Shown here in pieces: positions 1 to 7,013 of a stretch of 44,653 nt of DNA. The notes under the pieces were generated by a model, which had not been told where the DNA came from, did no database searches, and saw only the letters and a program-made list of their open reading frames with translations. The number at the start of each line of letters is the position of its first letter. Positions within the stretch are counted from its first letter, which is position 1. The stretch lies in assembly GCA_902533625.1 (NCBI GenBank), contig CACAMI010000003.1:101431-146083 (forward strand). The letters run 5' to 3'. This DNA is from an uncultured Alphaproteobacteria bacterium. Its GTDB lineage: Bacteria > Pseudomonadota > Alphaproteobacteria > Rhodobacterales > Rhodobacteraceae. The position numbers and the translations under genes were made by a program.

Positions 1-1151
1 GGGTAGGTAAATTTTGGTAATTTTTCTTTGAGAATACCATTTTCTGCAACAACCTGTCCCCGTGCCAAAACTGTTTCAATTGGCAGGTCAGAGAGGCTAG
101 TGGTAATAATCATGTCTGCCCGTCGACCAGGAGAAATTGAACCCAACTCATATTCCATTTTAAAGTGCTGTGCAGTATTAATTGTACCCATTTGAATTGC
201 AGTAATTGGTTTTAATCCTTGTGAAATAGCGTGTTTAATTACTCGATTCATATGTCCTTCTTCAATAAGTGTTCCGGAATGTGAGTCGTCTGTACATAGA
301 ATAAAATTTCTTGAATCAAGACCGTCCTCCGTTATCGCTTTTACCTGAGAAGCTACATCATACCAAGCAGATCCAAGCCTTAGCATTGCTTTCATTCCTT
401 GCCTTACTCGTGCTACAGCATCTTCTTTCCGTGTCCCTTCATGATCATCTTGTGGCCCTCCAGCAACATAACCATGAAAGTTGAGTCCGAGATCTGTGGA
501 AGCATAATGTCCCCCGATAGTTTTATTTACGGCCCAAGTTGCTGAAATTTCATCAACCATTTTTCTATCATTATTAGCCACACCTGGGAAATTCATTACT
601 TCACCCAGACCGCATACATTAGGCCAGTTTAATGCTTCAGAAATCTCATTTACATCAAGTGAAGCCCCAGATGTTTCTAGCCCTGGAGCAGAGGGTACAC
701 AGCTTGGTACTTGAACATAAACATTAATAGGCAAATTCAATGTTTCATCATGCATCAATTTAATTCCGGGAAGACCCAATACATTAGCTATTTCATGAGG
801 ATCAACAAACATAGTTGTAGTACCATGAGGAATAACAGCTCTTGAAAATTCAGTAATAGTAACCATTCCACTTTCGATATGCATGTGGGCATCACAAAAT
901 CCGGGAACTAAATATTTTCCGTTAGCTTCTATGACCTTAGTATTTTTACCGATCGTGTGCTTTGAATCAGGCCCTATAAATGCAAATCTTCCTGCTTTAA
1001 TAGAAATGTCTGTGTTTTGGATAAGTTCACCAGAATATACATTTACCCATGTCCCATTTCGAATTACGGTGTCAGCAAATTCTCTCCCCATTGCGACATC
1101 TACTAGATCTTGCCGACAGTCATTTAATGACTTAAGTTGTGACATAAGCAT
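1..1151 (-). CDS. ade: Adenine deaminase, C-terminus cut by the window edge
   Basis: Deaminates adenine to hypoxanthine and ammonia in cytoplasmic purine salvage. About 383 codons are present, read from the reverse strand; the family is usually 550-600 residues, so the C-terminal third lies outside. Visible amidohydrolase features are the metal motif in VPGFCDAHMHIESG, the segment VDPHEIANVLG, the motif GLGEVMNFPGV and the family-typical CTDDSHSGTLIEEGHM, followed by SPGRRADM. These line up well with E. coli Ade. The start is uncertain: ATG at 1151 or 1145, and a GGA lies about 8 nt before the second. It is divergent from a DMT permease and close to deoD, which supports a purine role. Function confident; start position less so. 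Confidence 0.9.
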   Translation of the reverse strand, partial: MLMSQLKSLNDCRQDLVDVAMGREFADTVIRNGTWVNVYSGELIQNTDISIKAGRFAFIGPDSKHTIGKNTKVIEANGKYLVPGFCDAHMHIESGMVTITEFSRAVIPHGTTTMFVDPHEIANVLGLPGIKLMHDETLNLPINVYVQVPSCVPSAPGLETSGASLDVNEISEALNWPNVCGLGEVMNFPGVANNDRKMVDEISATWAVNKTIGGHYASTDLGLNFHGYVAGGPQDDHEGTRKEDAVARVRQGMKAMLRLGSAWYDVASQVKAITEDGLDSRNFILCTDDSHSGTLIEEGHMNRVIKHAISQGLKPITAIQMGTINTAQHFKMEYELGSISPGRRADMIITTSLSDLPIETVLARGQVVAENGILKEKLPKFTY

Positions 1152-1222
1152 TATCCATTTTTATTTAAAGCAGCAGCTTTTATAGTTAGGTTTTTTATTT
1201 TCTCTAAATGACCTAATGTCTT

Positions 1223-1243
1223 CATTAAGTTAGTACCTTAATG
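1223..1243. promoter_or_regulatory. Perfect 7-7-7 dyad between divergent genes
   Basis: CATTAAG (1223-1229) and CTTAATG (1237-1243) form a perfect inverted repeat around a 7-nt spacer in the gap between ade and the DMT gene. The size and position fit an operator for a dimeric repressor, but no regulator gene is nearby. The pattern is seen; the operator role is inferred. In such AT-rich sequence a 7-bp dyad can also occur by chance. Confidence 0.35.
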
Positions 1244-1298
1244 TGAAAAATGTAATAATTAAAGCATAGGCTTATATTGTTTCTAGGAGAAGAAAATA

Positions 1299-2168
1299 AT
1301 TAAATTTATAGATAAAAGAAAAATACCGCTAGTTATTGCAGTTACGCTTATACTTTTTTCAGGGATAATAGTTACAGTAATGCAGGCAGGTGTGCGCTTT
1401 TTGTCTTCCGAGGTTCATCCATTTACAATCGTTTTCTTTAGGGCTTTTCTAGGAGTCTTGCTCCTATTACCCCTAATGTTTAAGTGGGGCCCTTCTATAT
1501 TTAAAACGGCACATCCAAAGCTACAGATTTTTCGGGGCTTTATAGGTTCTGGTGGTTTACTTTGTTTCTTCTATGGACTTAGCATAGTGACCCTAGCAGA
1601 GGCAGTGACTTTAGGCTTTACTGTGCCAATTTTTGCAACATTGTTGGCAATTATATTTTTCAATGAGAAAGTTGGGCGATGGAGATGGTTCGCAATATTA
1701 ACGGGTTTAGTTGGTGTGTTTATAGTCGTAAGGCCTGACCTTGAGATTGGACTTGGCCCTATACTTGTATTGATTGCATCTTTGTCTTGGGCAATATCAG
1801 TTCTCATAGCAAAGAAACTCACACATTTTGATTCAGATATTTCAATTGCATTCTGGCAGACAGTAGGAAATGTGCCCTTAGCTTTAGCTATGAGTATTTA
1901 TGTATGGGAGACACCTACTCAAAATCAATTAATAATTCTTCTAGTAATTGCGATTTTTGGAACTATTGCTCAAACAAGCCTAAACGCTGCTCTCAGAAGA
2001 GGTGAAGTATCTTTCCTTCTGCCATTTGACTATCTTAGGTTACTATGGTCGATCTTGATTGGTTATTTTATGTTTAAGGACTTTCCTGGACCTGGTTTAT
2101 TTATTGGAGGTGCACTTATAGTTTTTGCAACAAGCCTTATGGCCTATCGGGAATCAAGGAAATCTTAA
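1299..2168 (+). CDS. EamA/DMT-family permease with apparent ATT (or ATA) start
   Basis: Inner-membrane transporter of the drug/metabolite (EamA) superfamily; substrate unknown. The first ATG in frame is at 1380, but starting there removes the first membrane helix. The frame stays open upstream to a stop at 1284-1286 and encodes KRKIPLVIAVTLILFSG, a typical charged leader plus helix 1. An AGGAGA at 1285-1290 sits 8 nt before ATT at 1299; ATA at 1296 is the other candidate, and no ATG, GTG or TTG exists in this stretch. With the ATT start the protein has 289 residues, the usual EamA length with ten helices. The second EamA repeat and a short basic tail (AYRESRKS) are intact. A sequence error near the start is an alternative. 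Confidence 0.8.
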   Translation: MKFIDKRKIPLVIAVTLILFSGIIVTVMQAGVRFLSSEVHPFTIVFFRAFLGVLLLLPLMFKWGPSIFKTAHPKLQIFRGFIGSGGLLCFFYGLSIVTLAEAVTLGFTVPIFATLLAIIFFNEKVGRWRWFAILTGLVGVFIVVRPDLEIGLGPILVLIASLSWAISVLIAKKLTHFDSDISIAFWQTVGNVPLALAMSIYVWETPTQNQLIILLVIAIFGTIAQTSLNAALRRGEVSFLLPFDYLRLLWSILIGYFMFKDFPGPGLFIGGALIVFATSLMAYRESRKS

Positions 2169-2216
2169 CCTAAAAACATATTAATTTTTCTAAGATCATG
2201 TTAGTATTAAAGCATT

Positions 2217-3227
2217 ATGGAAAATACCCTTGGGCATATTTTACATGAAAAGGGCTGGATATTAGCAGATGGGGCTATAGGTACACAATTATTCAACATG
2301 GGACTTCAATCGGGTGATGCTCCTGAGTTGTGGAATGATCTGCAGCCAGAAAAAATAAGAAAACTTTACAGAAGTTCTATCGATGCAGGTTGTGACCTTT
2401 TCTTAACCAACTCCTTCGGATCAAATAGCTGTAGGCTTAAGCTTCATAATAAAGAAAGGGAAGATTTTCGGTTATCCAAACTTTCCGCTGAGTTAGGGCG
2501 TGAAGAAATTGGAAAGGAAAAAAGAAAAATAGTATTAGCTGGATCTATGGGGCCAACAGGAGAAATTTTGCAGCCTCTTGGAGCTCTAAGTTTTAAAGAT
2601 GCGGTAGAGGTTTTTCACATTCAGGCAGAAGGCTTGAAAGAAGGTGGTGCAGATATTTTGTGGATTGAAACCATTTCGCACCTAGATGAACTTAGAGCTG
2701 CTATTGATGCCGCAAAGTTAGCTGAGATGGAGTGGTGCGGCACGATGAGTTTTGATACCTCTGGACGAACAATGATGGGCATAACATCAAAAGAATTTTC
2801 CAAGAATATTTCAGAAATGGATTACAAGCCACTAGCTTATGGAGCAAATTGTGGTGTAGGGCCTTCCGATTTAATTCGTACACTTTTGGGTTTTGAGGAT
2901 TTGAGGTTGCCTATAATTGCAAAAGGCAATGCAGGAATTCCAAAATACGCAGATGGTAAGATCCGTTATGATGGAACACCCGAGCTTATGGCATCGTATG
3001 CTTGTTTGGCACGAGATGCTGGTGCCAAAATAATAGGTGGCTGCTGTGGCACTACACCAGAGCATCTGACTTTGATGAGGCAGGCTTTAGAAGGTCAAAA
3101 GCCTATGACAAAGCCTTCAATTGATGAAATTATAGAAAAGCTAGGCCCTCTATCTTCGAATTCGGATGGAACAGATTTAGAAAATATGAAGGGTCCAAGG
3201 CGGTTGAAAAGAAAAAGAAGGCTTTAG
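2217..3227 (+). CDS. Homocysteine S-methyltransferase family protein (betaine-homocysteine type)
   Basis: Zinc-dependent methyl transfer to homocysteine to give methionine, with betaine or an S-methyl compound as the likely donor. The 336-residue protein has the start motif LADGAIGTQLFNMG, the segment LFLTNSFGSN and the three zinc cysteines C212 (YGANCGVGP) and C276-C277 (IIGGCCGTTPEH). Length matches stand-alone BHMT/MmuM-type enzymes; the cobalamin and folate domains of MetH are absent. The C-terminus is strongly basic (RRLKRKRRL), which I cannot explain. It lies 48 nt after the DMT gene on the same strand, and its stop codon directly abuts the stop codon of the convergent deoD. Family is sure; the methyl donor is not. 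Confidence 0.85.
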   Translation: MENTLGHILHEKGWILADGAIGTQLFNMGLQSGDAPELWNDLQPEKIRKLYRSSIDAGCDLFLTNSFGSNSCRLKLHNKEREDFRLSKLSAELGREEIGKEKRKIVLAGSMGPTGEILQPLGALSFKDAVEVFHIQAEGLKEGGADILWIETISHLDELRAAIDAAKLAEMEWCGTMSFDTSGRTMMGITSKEFSKNISEMDYKPLAYGANCGVGPSDLIRTLLGFEDLRLPIIAKGNAGIPKYADGKIRYDGTPELMASYACLARDAGAKIIGGCCGTTPEHLTLMRQALEGQKPMTKPSIDEIIEKLGPLSSNSDGTDLENMKGPRRLKRKRRL

Positions 3228-3932
3228 CTAATAGAAGGCAGCTTCAAGAGCAATTTCTACCATTTCACCAAAGCTTCGTTCACGTTCATTAGATGGAAGA
3301 GCTTCACCTGTTATCAGGTGGTCGCTTATTGTGAGGATTGACAAAGCTCTGCACTGATATCGTAAGGCTAAGTTATATAGTTCTGCTGTTTCCATTTCAA
3401 CTGCCAGAATGCCATGCCTAACCATCTCTTTATTTAGATCTTCTCTTTCATCATAGAAAGTATCGGATGAATATATTCCACCCACGTGAACTGGACTTTC
3501 CTTTAGTTGAGAAGCTTTATATGCATTCATGAGTAAATTGAAATCAGCTGATGGGGCAAAGTTAATTTCTTTAAAAATACTGGAAGAAGGAGTTGAGAGG
3601 CTAGTTGCTGTCATCGCCAAGACAATATCCCTTATCTTTATTTTCTTTTGCATTCCGCCCGCAGAGCCTATCCTAATAAAGGTTTTGACTTTATAGGTTT
3701 TAATAAGTTCATTCACATAAATTGAAAGTGATGGCATTCCCATTCCGGAACCTTGGAATGTTACTATATTTTTCTTCCATTCACCCGTAAAACCGAGCAT
3801 TCCGCGGACACTGTTAACTTCCTTTATATTGCTCAAAAATTTTTCTGCAGCCCATTTGGCTCTCATGGGATCACCAGGCATAAGGACAGTATCAGCTACC
3901 TCTCCATTTTTAGCACCTATATGAACGGTCAT
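3228..3932 (-). CDS. deoD: Purine nucleoside phosphorylase, DeoD type
   Basis: Phosphorolysis of purine (deoxy)ribonucleosides to the base and (deoxy)ribose 1-phosphate; these hexameric enzymes are cytoplasmic. The 234-residue protein aligns along its length with E. coli DeoD (239): [15 protein letters not shown] (phosphate site, D21, R24), [10 protein letters not shown] (R43), VEMETAELY (E181) and ISDHLITGE with the catalytic D204. I chose the ATG at 3932 because [14 protein letters not shown] matches the E. coli N-terminus. An in-frame TTG at 3944 would add four residues but has too little room after its GGAAAGG. With ade nearby it forms a purine-salvage pair: adenosine to adenine to hypoxanthine. 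Confidence 0.93.
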   Translation of the reverse strand: MTVHIGAKNGEVADTVLMPGDPMRAKWAAEKFLSNIKEVNSVRGMLGFTGEWKKNIVTFQGSGMGMPSLSIYVNELIKTYKVKTFIRIGSAGGMQKKIKIRDIVLAMTATSLSTPSSSIFKEINFAPSADFNLLMNAYKASQLKESPVHVGGIYSSDTFYDEREDLNKEMVRHGILAVEMETAELYNLALRYQCRALSILTISDHLITGEALPSNERERSFGEMVEIALEAAFY

Positions 3933-3982
3933 ATTAGTTACCAATACCTTTCCAGTTTAATAAATTATAGATATTAAAGTGA

Positions 3983-4018
3983 TTTAGATAAAACTATATC
4001 CGTGCAACCTTATCTAAA
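3983..4018. repeat. 9-bp inverted repeat in an AT-rich gap
   Basis: TTTAGATAA (3983-3991) and TTATCTAAA (4010-4018) are perfect inverted arms with an 18-nt spacer. They lie upstream of deoD and downstream of the zeta-subunit gene. The element could be an operator for deoD or a weak RNA stem. No U-run follows on the minus strand, so it is not a standard terminator. Confidence 0.25.
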
Positions 4019-4040
4019 AAGTCTAATTATTAATCATTCA

Positions 4041-4061
4041 AATAATTTTAGCAAAATTATT
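4041..4061. repeat. Perfect AT-only hairpin, possible weak terminator
   Basis: AATAATTTT (4041-4049) and AAAATTATT (4053-4061) pair perfectly around a 3-nt loop just downstream of the zeta-subunit stop. The stem holds only A-T pairs and no clear U-tract follows on the minus strand, so terminator function is doubtful. Chance is plausible in this base composition. Confidence 0.25.
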
Positions 4062-4086
4062 TACTATTGAACCTAAATTTTTTCTC

Positions 4087-4401
4087 TTAAACTTCATTCA
4101 TTATTTCATCTTTCGCTTTAATAGCTAAAAGTGAAATTTTTTCTCTGATTTCATCCTCTGAAGCTAAATTACCAAGATCCTCTGCCAGTTTTCTGTAGAC
4201 ATCCTCATCGCCAGCTTCTTGAAAATCTGCCTTGATAACTTCTTTAACATAGTCATTTGCTTCTGCTTCTGTTTTTCCCAATAGATCACTTGCCCATAAC
4301 CCAAGCAGCTTATTTCTTCGGGCTTCGACTTTAAATTGTACTTCAGAGTCATGGGCGAATTTTTTTTCAAATGCTTTTTTTCTTTCGTCAAAAGTAGACA
4401 T
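4087..4401 (-). CDS. ATP synthase inhibitor, zeta subunit (DUF1476)
   Basis: Small alphaproteobacterial protein that binds the F1-ATPase and blocks ATP hydrolysis, as characterised in Paracoccus denitrificans. The 104 residues carry the family core: MSTFDERKKAFEKKFAHD, EARRNKLLGLWASDLLG and VIKADFQEAGDEDVYRKL. Predicted all-helical, cytoplasmic, full length. An AAGGAG lies 6-7 nt before the ATG. It stands alone here, with a flavin-reductase-like gene upstream on the same strand after an 80-nt gap. This family is the best taxonomic marker in the window because it is essentially confined to Alphaproteobacteria. Confidence 0.93.
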   Translation of the reverse strand: MSTFDERKKAFEKKFAHDSEVQFKVEARRNKLLGLWASDLLGKTEAEANDYVKEVIKADFQEAGDEDVYRKLAEDLGNLASEDEIREKISLLAIKAKDEIMNEV

Positions 4402-4481
4402 AAAAACTCCTTAACTTTTCCTTAGTAGAGTTATGGTTACATTTAGATCAAACTGCAAGGGGATAATCTTTTATTTTTTTA

Positions 4482-5144
4482 TCATTTATAGCTTCCATCC
4501 CATTCTTTGACAGGTAAAACTTCTCCACCTTCATTTAACTCTGGCCTGTTTTTGGTGAAACTATTTTCTGCATTAATAATGCCATAATCCATATAACCCA
4601 AACGCCCTAGAGGCTCTGCAAGTTTAAAGTCAAATAAACCATTTTTAATAAAACTATCATCTATATATATACCTATCACATGACCAATAACGATGTAGTT
4701 TCCCGTATTTTTTTTTCGGCTACTATGAGGCAAATCTAAAACCTTCCAAAGTTCACATTCAAGTACTGCAGGGCTCTCAGAAACACATGGTGCATCGACG
4801 TAGTTTCCTTGACGAGCCGTCAAGCCCGACAACTCAAACTCATCAGTTCCGTATTTCGCTGGAACTGATGAAATATTCATCTGATCAAATAGGTTAGAAG
4901 TAGCCAAAGAGGCGGTAAAGACGCCAGTTTCTTCAGCATTTGTGAGTGAGTCTTTTAATCCATTTGAAGAAAACATGACATAATGAGGTTGATCGGAGAC
5001 ACCATTGAAATAACTATATGGAGCCAAGTTTTTTTGACCTTTCTTATTTTGAGATCCGATCCAGCCTATTGGCCTAGGAGCAACTATTGCTTTGAATGGA
5101 TCATGCGGCAATCCGTGTTCATTCTTTCTAGCGTCATAATGCAT
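4482..5144 (-). CDS. Flavin reductase-like FMN-binding protein (DIM6/NTAB family)
   Basis: Split-barrel flavoprotein of 220 residues. The N-terminal segment AIVAPRPIGWIGSQNKKG, followed by NLAPYSYFNGVSDQPHYVMF, is typical of the flavin_Reduct domain, and VIGHVIGIYIDDS marks the second half of the barrel. It may reduce FMN with NAD(P)H or simply bind FMN; the substrate cannot be read from sequence. It is transcribed away from the aromatic operon at 5284 across a 139-nt gap with a perfect dyad and could share its regulator. The MhpA-type hydroxylases there are normally single-component and would not need a separate reductase, so a direct link is only possible. Confidence 0.82.
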   Translation of the reverse strand: MHYDARKNEHGLPHDPFKAIVAPRPIGWIGSQNKKGQKNLAPYSYFNGVSDQPHYVMFSSNGLKDSLTNAEETGVFTASLATSNLFDQMNISSVPAKYGTDEFELSGLTARQGNYVDAPCVSESPAVLECELWKVLDLPHSSRKKNTGNYIVIGHVIGIYIDDSFIKNGLFDFKLAEPLGRLGYMDYGIINAENSFTKNRPELNEGGEVLPVKEWDGSYK

Positions 5145-5176
5145 TTATTTTTCCTTAAATTTGTTTAGAAAACGTG

Positions 5177-5182
5177 TATAAT
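5177..5182 (+). promoter_or_regulatory. Candidate -10 box (TATAAT) of the aromatic operon
   Basis: A perfect TATAAT lies about 100 nt before the first gene of the plus-strand operon and 12 nt upstream of the dyad at 5195. No convincing -35 sits 16-18 nt upstream (CTTAAA at 5154-5159 is poor), so an activator would be needed if this box is real. AT-rich DNA gives such matches by chance. Confidence 0.3.
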
Positions 5183-5194
5183 TTCATTAGATTT

Positions 5195-5231
5195 AATTTT
5201 CATAAAAGGTTACTACTTCTTTATGAAAATT
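5195..5231. promoter_or_regulatory. Perfect 12-bp inverted repeat, candidate operator of the aromatic operon
   Basis: AATTTTCATAAA (5195-5206) and TTTATGAAAATT (5220-5231) are perfect 12-bp inverted arms around a 13-nt spacer. The element lies in the divergent gap between the flavin-reductase gene and the catabolic operon, just past a TATAAT. Arm spacing of about 25 bp centre to centre fits a dimeric regulator binding two half-sites on roughly the same helix face. An RNA stem in the 5' leader is the alternative. The repeat is seen; the role is inferred. Confidence 0.5.
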
Positions 5232-5283
5232 TTCAAATATTATTTTTTTATTAGCTTTTGGATTTTCTTGTGAGGGCTCCCGT

Positions 5284-6123
5284 ATGAAACAAACTGCGCT
5301 TTTAGCAGGAGCTTATCTTCATCACTTATGCTTTGAAAGTCCTAACCCTGAAAAGTTAAGTGATTTTTATGGAAAAATAATGCAGATGAAGCCTCAGTCC
5401 ATTGGAGGTAATGCCTGGTTATGTTCTGGAAAGAATAGACAGATTTTAATTAAAGAAGGAATGAAAAATAGGTTAGAATTTGCAGCGTTCTCTTGTCGCG
5501 ATGAGGAAGGTTTAAATTTATTAAAAGAGCGAGTAAAGGAAGAGGGAATTGAGGTTATAAACCTTCAACCTGATTTGTTTCAAAATGATGCTATATCAAT
5601 AGTTGATCAAGATGGACACAATATATCCTTCGGGTTATCAAAGCCAAATATGAATGCCGAAAGTGTTTTAAATGGACCTTTACAACACCTTACATTTTCT
5701 ACTTTGAATGTAGAAAAATTTGTAGATTTTTACGTTGGAAAACTTGGGTTTTGTGTATCTGATAGGGTTCTGCATTCAAATGGAAATTTAGCAACCTGTT
5801 TTGTACGATCAAACCATGAGCATCATACTGTAGCCTGTTTTAAATCAGACAGGATCGGGGTGGATCATCATTCCTATGAAGCAGGTGAATGGAATGCGAT
5901 ACGAGACTGGTGTGATCATTTCGCCTCGATGAATATAGAATTAATGTGGGGTCCTGGGAGACATGGACCAGGAAATAACTTATTCGTTTTTGTTGAAGAC
6001 CCGGATGGAAACTGGATAGAGATTTCAGCTGAGTTGGAGGTGATTCATGACAGACCCAGTAATGACTGGCCACAAGAAGAAAGAACATTGAATTTATGGG
6101 GTAAAGCTATTTTAAGATCATAA
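5284..6123 (+). CDS. VOC-family extradiol dioxygenase-like protein (first copy)
   Basis: Likely Fe(II)-dependent ring-cleavage enzyme of the vicinal-oxygen-chelate superfamily, made of two glyoxalase-type modules in 279 residues. The C-terminal module has the full set of ligands at type I extradiol spacing: H135 (LQHLTFST), H196 (GVDHHSYEAGEW) and E246 (DPDGNWIEI). BphC uses H146, H210 and E260, with a similar spread. An HHTVACF segment holds the usual second-sphere histidine. It is the first gene of the catabolic operon, 14 nt before the FAH-family gene. The substrate is presumably a catechol or similar ortho-diol made by the hydroxylases. It is clearly diverged from the second VOC gene at 8661. 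Confidence 0.8.
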   Translation: MKQTALLAGAYLHHLCFESPNPEKLSDFYGKIMQMKPQSIGGNAWLCSGKNRQILIKEGMKNRLEFAAFSCRDEEGLNLLKERVKEEGIEVINLQPDLFQNDAISIVDQDGHNISFGLSKPNMNAESVLNGPLQHLTFSTLNVEKFVDFYVGKLGFCVSDRVLHSNGNLATCFVRSNHEHHTVACFKSDRIGVDHHSYEAGEWNAIRDWCDHFASMNIELMWGPGRHGPGNNLFVFVEDPDGNWIEISAELEVIHDRPSNDWPQEERTLNLWGKAILRS

Positions 6124-6137
6124 AAAGGAGAAAATTA

Positions 6138-6986
6138 ATGAAACTATTGAGCTTTTTAAGGAATGGAAACACTGGATTTGGATTAGTAAAAAATAATGGA
6201 ATTATTGACCTGAGTGGAATACTTGGCGATGATGTAAGAACAATAAAAAAGGTTTTAGAATTAGATCTTTTAGATTTAATTGAAGATATGACAAAAGGTA
6301 AAGATCCTGATTTTGGATGGACCGATGTTACGTTAATACCTGTTATACCAGATCCAGCAAAGATTTTATGCATTGGGTTAAATTATGCTAAGCATGTAGC
6401 TGAAACAAAAAGACCCGATTCAAAGCACCCAACAATTTTTACTCGATTCGCTGATACTCAAGTTGGTCATAATGGAATTATCTATAAGCCCAAAGTTTCT
6501 GAAGCCTTTGATTATGAGGGAGAAATGGCAATAATAATTGGTAAAGGGGGACGAAATATATCAAAAAAATCAGCTATGAAACATGTTGTGGGTTTTTCTT
6601 GTTATAATGATGTTACTGTAAGGGATTGGCAGAGGCATACTTCTCAGTTTACTCCTGGAAAAAATTATCCGTCGACGGGTGGATTTGGACCGATGATGGT
6701 TACTAATGATGAAGTTGGTGATTATAAAAAATTAAACATACAAACAAGGTTAAACGGTAAAATTATGCAGGATTCTAAATTGTCCCAACTTATTTTCCCC
6801 ATACCGGAACTGATAAATTATATTTCAACTTTTACCCCCTTATCACCTGGAGACGTTATTGTATCGGGAACACCAGGTGGTGTCGGTGATAGAAGAGATC
6901 CACCGATTTATATGAAAGATGGTGATATTGTAGAGGTGGAGATCACAAAGCTTGGTATTCTCAAGAACAGAGTGGTGGCGGAATGA
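6138..6986 (+). CDS. Fumarylacetoacetate hydrolase (FAH) family protein
   Basis: Cytoplasmic Mg-dependent enzyme of 282 residues that hydrolyses, hydrates or isomerises a beta-diketo or oxo-dienoate acid. Metal ligands are visible as E127 and E129 (FDYEGEMAIIIG) and D158 (YNDVTVRDWQ). The substrate loops ILCIGLNYAKHVAE, YPSTGGFGPMM and SGTPGGVGDRRDPP are all present. Residues 1-70 form the usual N-terminal FAH domain. An AAAAGGAG lies before the ATG. Sitting between a ring-cleavage dioxygenase and a hydroxylase, it probably acts on the ring-fission product, for example as an acylpyruvate hydrolase or HpaG-like enzyme. The exact reaction is not decidable from sequence. Confidence 0.87.
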   Translation: MKLLSFLRNGNTGFGLVKNNGIIDLSGILGDDVRTIKKVLELDLLDLIEDMTKGKDPDFGWTDVTLIPVIPDPAKILCIGLNYAKHVAETKRPDSKHPTIFTRFADTQVGHNGIIYKPKVSEAFDYEGEMAIIIGKGGRNISKKSAMKHVVGFSCYNDVTVRDWQRHTSQFTPGKNYPSTGGFGPMMVTNDEVGDYKKLNIQTRLNGKIMQDSKLSQLIFPIPELINYISTFTPLSPGDVIVSGTPGGVGDRRDPPIYMKDGDIVEVEITKLGILKNRVVAE

Positions 6987-7013
6987 ATTTGTTCTCATAT
7001 TTTTTGGGGATTC

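Noticed and set aside
883-1185. Open frame of 100 codons on the plus strand
   Set aside because: It lies antisense to the well-supported adenine deaminase gene; its sequence shows no family features.
3933-3944. TTG start four codons upstream for deoD
   Set aside because: The GGAAAGG is only about 2 nt away, and the ATG at 3932 matches the family N-terminus.
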